Origin: Tyzzerella sp.
GTDB taxonomy: Bacteria; Bacillota; Clostridia; Lachnospirales; Lachnospiraceae
Assembly: GCA_017465565.1 (NCBI GenBank)
Contig: JAFTWA010000045.1
Span: forward strand, 1-64,000
DNA: 64,000 bases
Reading direction: 5' to 3'
The position numbers were made by a program, and so were the translations under genes. Positions within the stretch are counted from its first letter, which is position 1. Each line of letters begins with the position of its first letter. Under the pieces are notes generated by a model. That model worked only from the letters and a program-made list of their open reading frames with translations, did not search any database and had not been told where the DNA came from. This document shows positions 59,984-64,000 of this stretch, piece by piece.

Positions 59984-60789
59984 AAGATGGTGATACTCCA
60001 TTGACATCTACCGTAATGTTAAAAGGTCTTACCAATAAGGCGTTATACTATGAAGTTGCTACAGCAGGAGTGAAGGGCTTTGCAGCCATGGTTCCTGCAG
60101 GGAAATATGAAGTAACTATCACTACAGAAGGATACCAGACGATTCTTGATACGATTACGATTACGAAGGATGTATCGAAGAAATACACGGCTTCGCTTTC
60201 ACAGTTTGTAGAAAAAGTGAAAGTGAATGAAAAAGAGGTTAAATCTAAGATAACTGCATGGAATACAGAGAATGAACATCTGAAGGAGGTTACAACCTCT
60301 TATGATGCGGGCGGTAAAACTGCACCATTGTATTTCAATAAGACAGCTAAGGATTTTGTTATGGAAGCTACAATTGATTACACAACGATATTCAAAACTG
60401 GTCAAGAATACCAGCCAGACCTTATGGGCGGATTCGTTTTCAACGATGGTACAAACAGTGGCTGGATTATGGCAAGAAAGAGCGGTATCGTATATACTGG
60501 CTGGGAAAAACTTACTGGTTTGATTGATTACGATATGCTTACCTATCCAGATAAGAAAACAGCGAACTTTGCTATCGCGAAGGTAGGCGATGAGGTTTCT
60601 GTTTACCTGGATGGCAGACTTGTAGAGACTTTGAAATGGTCTGTAATTGCACCAAAGATTAATGCAAAATCAGAGGTGGCAATTGGACTTTACATGGTAG
60701 CGGATAAAGATGCAGATATTAAGTTTAGTAATATCAGTATTTCGACAGATGCAAATGTAGTATCTAGCTATATTTCGACAAATAAGTAA
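59905..60789 (+). pseudogene. 3-prime fragment of a large surface protein
   Basis: In the frame of 60001 the open reading extends back to about 59893 and reads EIKVSFKKCEGYNFTGEVKD, then DGDTPLTSTVMLKGLTNKAL, a carboxypeptidase-regulatory-like repeat. The rest (about residues 100-280) is a concanavalin-like lectin/glucanase-type domain (FVMEATIDYTT, GGFVFNDGTNSGWIMARK, VSVYLDGRLVETLKW). There is no signal peptide or start with a ribosome site, so it is the tail of a big exported protein joined by deletion to an FAD oxidoreductase gene. A terminator follows it. Confidence 0.82.
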
Positions 60790-60795
60790 AATATA

Positions 60796-60830
60796 GATGC
60801 AGGTTGATGTGATATCAGCCTGCATCTTTT
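60796..60830 (+). terminator. Terminator after the surface-protein fragment
   Basis: GATGCAGG (60796-60803) pairs with CCTGCATC (60819-60826), with further weak pairs inside, followed by TTTT. Confidence 0.8.
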
Positions 60831-60872
60831 GGCGCTAAAAATGAGTAAATGTGAGAAATAGGATATAAAATA

Positions 60873-60901
60873 TTGAAATTCTTTGACCGCAGAGATATAT
60901 T
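60873..60901 (+). promoter_or_regulatory. SigA-type promoter of the sugar isomerase/epimerase gene
   Basis: TTGAAA (60873-60878), a 17-base spacer and TATATT (60896-60901) lie 45 bases before the start codon. Confidence 0.7.
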
Positions 60902-60946
60902 ATTTTTACAAAGGATAACCAGAATGAAATAGGGGACATAGAAGGT

Positions 60947-61786
60947 ATGAAAAAAACAAAATTATGTTTAGGGCTCAATAGCCAATTTGAAAAAGAGAAT
61001 AAGGAGCAAATAGCTCTTATAAAAAAGGCAGGTTTTGATGCGTATTTTATAAATTGGAAGCCTGATCTTGATGTGAAAGAATTAAAGACCTATGGAGATG
61101 AATTAGGCATGATTTGCCAGTCTATGCATGCACCGTTTGGAAAAATGGCGGACATGTGGGAAGAAGGCGAAAAGGCTGAGACAGCAACAAACGAGCTTCT
61201 CCGCTGCGTAGAGGACTGCTTTGAAAATCAGATTCCAATACTGGTATGTCACTGTTTTATTGGCTTTGGTCCAGAAAATCCAAACGAAACCGGTGTTAAG
61301 AATTTTGAAAAGGTTGTTTTGAAGGCAAAAGAGCTTGGTATCAAGATTGCCTTTGAAAATACAGAGGGTGAAAGTTATCTTGATACCTTGATGGTCGCTT
61401 TCGAAAAGTATGAGAATGTAGGGTTCTGCTGGGACACGGGGCATGAGATGTGCTACAATCACAGCAAGGATTTGCTGGCGAAATACGGCTCAAGATTAAT
61501 TGGCACACATCTAAATGACAATTTGGGAATTTCTTCAGAAGAGGGTGTGATTACATATTTGGATGACCTTCATCTGTTGCCGTTTGACGGAATTGCAGAC
61601 TGGACAGGAATTGTGAAACGGTTAAATCAGTGGGGATTTGAGGATATTTTGACTTTTGAACTGAATACCAAGAGCAAGCCAGGCAGACATGAAAATGATG
61701 TTTATGATGCAATGGAGCTGGAAGATTATCTGGCAGAGGTATATAAGCGTGCTTGCCAGGTGGCTGAGATGAAAAATAATAAATGA
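60947..61786 (+). CDS. Sugar phosphate isomerase/epimerase (AP endonuclease 2-type TIM barrel)
   Basis: A 279-residue TIM-barrel protein of the xylose isomerase-like/AP endonuclease 2 family. Metal-binding positions appear as the Glu in IAFENTEGESY (about 140-150), the Asp and His in FCWDTGHE (about 164-171), HLNDN (about 189-193) and the final Glu in LTFELNTKSK. It probably isomerises or epimerises a sugar or inositol derivative. AGAAGGT precedes the ATG. It has its own promoter and ends with two hairpins. Confidence 0.88.
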   Translation: MKKTKLCLGLNSQFEKENKEQIALIKKAGFDAYFINWKPDLDVKELKTYGDELGMICQSMHAPFGKMADMWEEGEKAETATNELLRCVEDCFENQIPILVCHCFIGFGPENPNETGVKNFEKVVLKAKELGIKIAFENTEGESYLDTLMVAFEKYENVGFCWDTGHEMCYNHSKDLLAKYGSRLIGTHLNDNLGISSEEGVITYLDDLHLLPFDGIADWTGIVKRLNQWGFEDILTFELNTKSKPGRHENDVYDAMELEDYLAEVYKRACQVAEMKNNK

Positions 61787-61794
61787 TTAATTTG

Positions 61795-61816
61795 GGAGTC
61801 CAGAAATATGGACTCC
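61795..61816 (+). other. Hairpin GGAGTCC/GGACTCC
   Basis: GGAGTCC (61795-61801) and GGACTCC (61810-61816) form a 7-bp stem with an 8-base loop just after the isomerase gene. No T run follows. Together with the next hairpin it forms a two-stem leader for the small membrane protein gene. Confidence 0.55.
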
Positions 61817-61827
61817 TAATGTGAGAT

Positions 61828-61863
61828 AATCTCCATATCAAGAAACAGATATGGAGGTTTTTT
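61828..61863 (+). terminator. Terminator-like hairpin that includes the next gene's ribosome site
   Basis: CTCCATATC (61831-61839) pairs with GATATGGAG (61848-61856), extended to 12 pairs by flanking bases, and is followed by TTTTTT. The GGAGG ribosome site of the gene at 61866 lies in the right arm, so the stem both can end transcription and would hide the site. Confidence 0.7.
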
Positions 61864-61865
61864 AT

Positions 61866-62045
61866 ATGAAAAGTACAAATAAAAATAGAATTTCAGACGC
61901 TTTAACAATTATCTTTTTAGCAATTTTTGCAATGCCATTTTTCGGCGGTTACTTAATGTTGGATAAAGAAATAGAAACGAAAGTACTTGGTGGAATTCTT
62001 TGCATTGTGGGGCTTGTCATTTGGTTCTTGTTTGGGCTAAACTAG
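61866..62045 (+). CDS. Small membrane protein (59 residues)
   Basis: A 59-residue protein beginning MKSTNKNRISDALTIIFLAI with two hydrophobic helices (about 10-30 and 39-57) joined by a short polar turn (MLDKEIETK). I recognise no family. The ATG lies 8 bases after GGAGG (61853-61857). It stands between the isomerase and the WYL regulator and ends 27 bases before the latter. Expression may be limited by the hairpin that covers its ribosome site. Confidence 0.65.
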   Translation: MKSTNKNRISDALTIIFLAIFAMPFFGGYLMLDKEIETKVLGGILCIVGLVIWFLFGLN

Positions 62046-62072
62046 TGTTATCAATTACTTAGGGGAAAGAAG

Positions 62073-63089
62073 ATGGCGGCACAAAATCAAAAGAAAAAAT
62101 TACTGGCGGTTATGCAAATTCTTTTGCAGAAAACGGACGAAAAACATATGATGACGGCACTAGATATTCGCAGTGCTTTAAAGAGTGTATATGGAATTGA
62201 TGCAGAGCGAAAAAGTATTTATGCAGACGTGGAAGCTTTGATGGACATGGGGATTGATATCGTACAAAGCAGGGGACGTGCGCCGGGTTATTACGTGGCA
62301 TCTCGAGACTTTGAATTGCCAGAATTAAAGCTTTTAGTAGATGCAGTTCAAGCCTCAAAATTTATTACTAGTAATAAATCAGAAAAACTGATAAAAAAAC
62401 TGGAGGGGCTTACCAGCACATATGAGGCACAACAGCTGCAGCGCCAGGTATTCATCTGCGACCGTCCAAAGACAGAGAATGAAATGATTTTTTATAGTGT
62501 AGACGATATTCATAAAGCTCTTTTTGAAAATGTGCAGATTACCTTTCAATATACAGAATGGACATCTCAAAAAGAGCTTCGCCTAAAGAAAAATGGCGAA
62601 TATTATGTAGTAAGCCCGTGGGCGCTGATATGGGCCGACGAGAATTATTACCTAGTGGCATTTGATAAGAAGGCGGATATGCTGAAACATTATCGCGTGG
62701 ATAAGATGAAGAATCTTTCTTTATTAAAAGAGAAGCGGTTAGGGAAAGAAAAATTTCAGGATTTTGATTTGCCGGCTTTTGCAAAGAAGACCTTTGCCAT
62801 GTATGGCGGATATGATGAGAAGGTTTCGCTTTTGTGCCGTAATGAAATGGCTGGAGTTATGATAGACCGGTTTGGAAAGGATGTTATGATGATTCCAGTG
62901 GATGAGGCTCATTTTAAAGTAAGTGCGCTTATGACGGTAAGTGAACAATTCTTTGGCTGGATTACAGGGCTTGGATTAGGAGTTAAGATTGTGGGACCGA
63001 AGAATGTACGAGAAGAATACCAGAACTACTTGCAGGGGATTTTGAAAGGATATGGTTGGGGGATTGGACCTGATTCATCGCTCTTTTGA
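62073..63089 (+). CDS. WYL-domain transcriptional regulator
   Basis: A 338-residue regulator. The N-terminal helix-turn-helix (about 8-75) includes MMTALDIRSALKSVYGIDAE; the WYL domain (about 135-215) includes VVSPWALIWADENYYLVAFD, and a C-terminal WCX-type part follows (about 240-325). WYL domains bind nucleic acid or other ligands and often control defence or DNA-repair genes. TAGGGGAAAGA precedes the ATG. No defence gene adjoins it here; its target is unknown. GGTCCAA-type hairpins follow it. Confidence 0.9.
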   Translation: MAAQNQKKKLLAVMQILLQKTDEKHMMTALDIRSALKSVYGIDAERKSIYADVEALMDMGIDIVQSRGRAPGYYVASRDFELPELKLLVDAVQASKFITSNKSEKLIKKLEGLTSTYEAQQLQRQVFICDRPKTENEMIFYSVDDIHKALFENVQITFQYTEWTSQKELRLKKNGEYYVVSPWALIWADENYYLVAFDKKADMLKHYRVDKMKNLSLLKEKRLGKEKFQDFDLPAFAKKTFAMYGGYDEKVSLLCRNEMAGVMIDRFGKDVMMIPVDEAHFKVSALMTVSEQFFGWITGLGLGVKIVGPKNVREEYQNYLQGILKGYGWGIGPDSSLF

Positions 63090-63094
63090 GAGCT

Positions 63095-63233
63095 GGGTCC
63101 AAAAATCACGAGTTTTTTGGACCTCTTTCTGATTTTCAGACTAGTTTTTACATATAGAAGCAGTTGGCTTATGCAGGTCCAATATTTACAGTAAATTTGG
63201 ACCCCTACAAGGTTTTTAACTTGCTGGGCCCAA
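63095..63233. repeat. Array of inverted GGTCCAA motifs
   Basis: GGTCCAAAAA (63096-63105) pairs with TTTTTTGGACC (63113-63123) and acts as terminator of the WYL gene. A second stem GGTCCAATATTTA (63176-63188) pairs with TAAATTTGGACC (63192-63203), and a third unit GGGCCCAA lies at 63226-63233. Units alternate in direction over about 140 bases between the WYL gene and the convergent ybaK gene. The other TTGGACC lies inside the end of the WYL gene. Confidence 0.7.
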
Positions 63234-63260
63234 ATTCAAGTCTAAAATATAAGTTTAAAT

Positions 63261-63752
63261 TTAGAATTTAATCTGAATTACATCGATATCAAGATTCCAT
63301 AAGAACTTGTCCAAATCCTTGAATGATAAGAATACAGTTGCTGTGTTATCACATGGATGAATTCCTAGACTCTTACATTTTGACAGACTGCGGTCGATAA
63401 AGAATTCTACTGCATGGTCTGTATCGTTGATTAATCCAAATGGAGTTACACTTCCTTGTTTTAATTTTAAATATTTTTCTAAGCGTTCTTCAGAAGCGAA
63501 GCTAAGGCTGCTTGTTCCGAGCTGGCGAGCCAATGATTTTAAATCCACTTTTGATTTTTCATCAGCAGTTACAAGGAAGTGGCGTTTTCCTTTTGCGTCG
63601 CGGAGGAATAAGTTTTTACAGAGTGTTCCTTTTTCAGGAAGTCCTAAGCGGTCCATATCTTCCATTGTATGTACTGGTTCGTGTTCAACTACTTCATATT
63701 TGATTTTCATTTTGTTTAATTCGTCGTAAATACGTTGTTTTTGATTTTCCAT
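63261..63752 (-). CDS. YbaK/ProX-type aminoacyl-tRNA deacylase
   Basis: A 163-residue editing-domain protein that hydrolyses mischarged tRNA, such as Ala- or Cys-tRNA-Pro. Features are EHEPVHTMEDM (about 23-33), GTLCKNLFLRDAKGKRHFL (about 41-59) with the key Lys, and QGSVTPFGLIND (about 99-110) with the GxxxPxG-type loop. It matches the ProX/PrdX branch more than YbaK of enterics. AAGGAGAACAATCTC precedes the ATG. It is a single minus-strand gene. Confidence 0.9.
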   Translation of the reverse strand: MENQKQRIYDELNKMKIKYEVVEHEPVHTMEDMDRLGLPEKGTLCKNLFLRDAKGKRHFLVTADEKSKVDLKSLARQLGTSSLSFASEERLEKYLKLKQGSVTPFGLINDTDHAVEFFIDRSLSKCKSLGIHPCDNTATVFLSFKDLDKFLWNLDIDVIQIKF

Positions 63753-63866
63753 GAGATTGTTCTCCTTTTGCGAATATTATAATGAATATTATATTGAATA
63801 TGGCGGAAAATGTAAAGAAAGGATATAATAGTTTTATTAATAAAAAGGAAAGAATGTGGTGATTTC

Positions 63867-64000
63867 ATGAAGAAAAGATATGGAATTCTAATGGGGTTTT
63901 TAATAGGTATTATTTTAATACTTGCGATTGCAGGCATTGTCGTTTCTTCCAATCGTAAGAGAGAGGAAGAAAATAAAGAGGCTTCTAATTCAAAAGTAGA
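63867..64000 (+). CDS. Start of a membrane-anchored protein (partial, runs off the window)
   Basis: The frame begins MKKRYGILMGFLIGIILILA, a basic start followed by one hydrophobic helix, then charged residues (SNRKREEENKEASNSKV) up to the window edge with no stop. GGTGATTTC precedes the ATG. It is an exported or membrane-anchored protein of unknown family; only 44 residues are visible. Confidence 0.6.
   Translation, partial: MKKRYGILMGFLIGIILILAIAGIVVSSNRKREEENKEASNSKV

Noticed and set aside
63095-63233. T-box leader
   Set aside because: The GGTCCAA stems lack the T-box sequence and lie between convergent genes, so they do not lead any gene.
1-64000. tRNA, rRNA or prophage genes
   Set aside because: No cloverleaf-like, rRNA-like, integrase, terminase or capsid-like sequence was noticed; absence is by eye and not by a covariance search.

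Overview
The window is about 64 kb of low-GC, densely packed chromosome from an anaerobic, endospore-forming Clostridia bacterium, most likely a Lachnospiraceae gut species. The basis is SpoIIID, strong AGGAGG ribosome sites, KtrAB, several ferredoxin-type oxidoreductases, an EFR1 flavodoxin/ferredoxin, and gene families (DUF362, RsgI-like anti-sigma factors, WYL regulators, HelD) typical of that family. Genus cannot be fixed from the sequence. I see no rRNA, tRNA, CRISPR array, insertion sequence or prophage. || Layout. 0.1-3.3 kb (minus): MoxR ATPase, DUF58 and DUF4129 operon. 3.4-8.9 kb: spoIIID, an ECF sigma factor with its RsgI-like anti-sigma factor, a second RsgI-like protein lacking the cytoplasmic sigma-binding part, then guaA. 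9-17 kb: an OLD-family nuclease with an unusual four-cysteine cluster, a SNF-family transporter, a phosphoribosyltransferase-like protein with an altered PRPP loop, a DUF401 permease, TspO, a ferredoxin-type aldo/keto reductase and a PARG-like macrodomain protein. 17.3-21.8 kb: a compact restriction-modification locus (RHH regulator, C5 methyltransferase, two paralogous MspI-like endonuclease proteins, Vsr). 21.9-28.5 kb: amidohydrolase, second aldo/keto reductase, DUF362 protein, KtrAB potassium uptake, patatin. 28.6-32.6 kb: Y-family polymerase with YolD, then a redox block (CcdA, TlpA-like thioredoxin, glutathione peroxidase, OhrR). 32.6-35.4 kb (minus): glycolipid glycosyltransferase pair plus a VTT membrane protein. 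35.7-43.4 kb: YfcC permease, transglutaminase-like protein, EFR1 protein, YaaA, and a YdjI/YdjG/YdjH-like envelope operon. 43.5-52.4 kb: a truncated ATPase, an HTH protein divergent from a membrane Ser/Thr kinase, a small RHH protein, ProC with an M20 peptidase and an ATC-hydrolase-like protein, a decayed GNAT gene, a CPA2 antiporter. 52.5-64 kb: carbohydrate and envelope genes, HelD, a G3P-dehydrogenase-like gene, a chimeric pair of broken genes, a sugar isomerase/epimerase, a WYL regulator, YbaK, and the start of a further membrane-anchored protein. || Most notable: (1) two related, structured non-coding elements at 5409-5840 and 38849-39228, built from degenerate inverted repeats with CTAG and TCTATCTG cores and, in the second, bounded by about 50-bp inverted repeats; they match no element I recognise. 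(2) The RHH-M-R-R-Vsr locus, whose two diverged MspI-like proteins may form a heteromeric enzyme. (3) Several broken genes (43.5, 50.4, 52.5 and 59.7-60.8 kb) marking deletion junctions. (4) An OhrR operator over a perfect promoter for glutathione peroxidase. || Functionally the window mixes envelope homeostasis (MoxR set, RsgI/ECF, Ydj set, glycolipid synthesis), oxidative-stress defence (OhrR/Gpx, CcdA/TlpA, YaaA), DNA-level defence (restriction-modification, OLD nuclease, PARG) and amino-acid and sugar metabolism. All assignments come from reading the sequence and from recalled family motifs; no searches were run.
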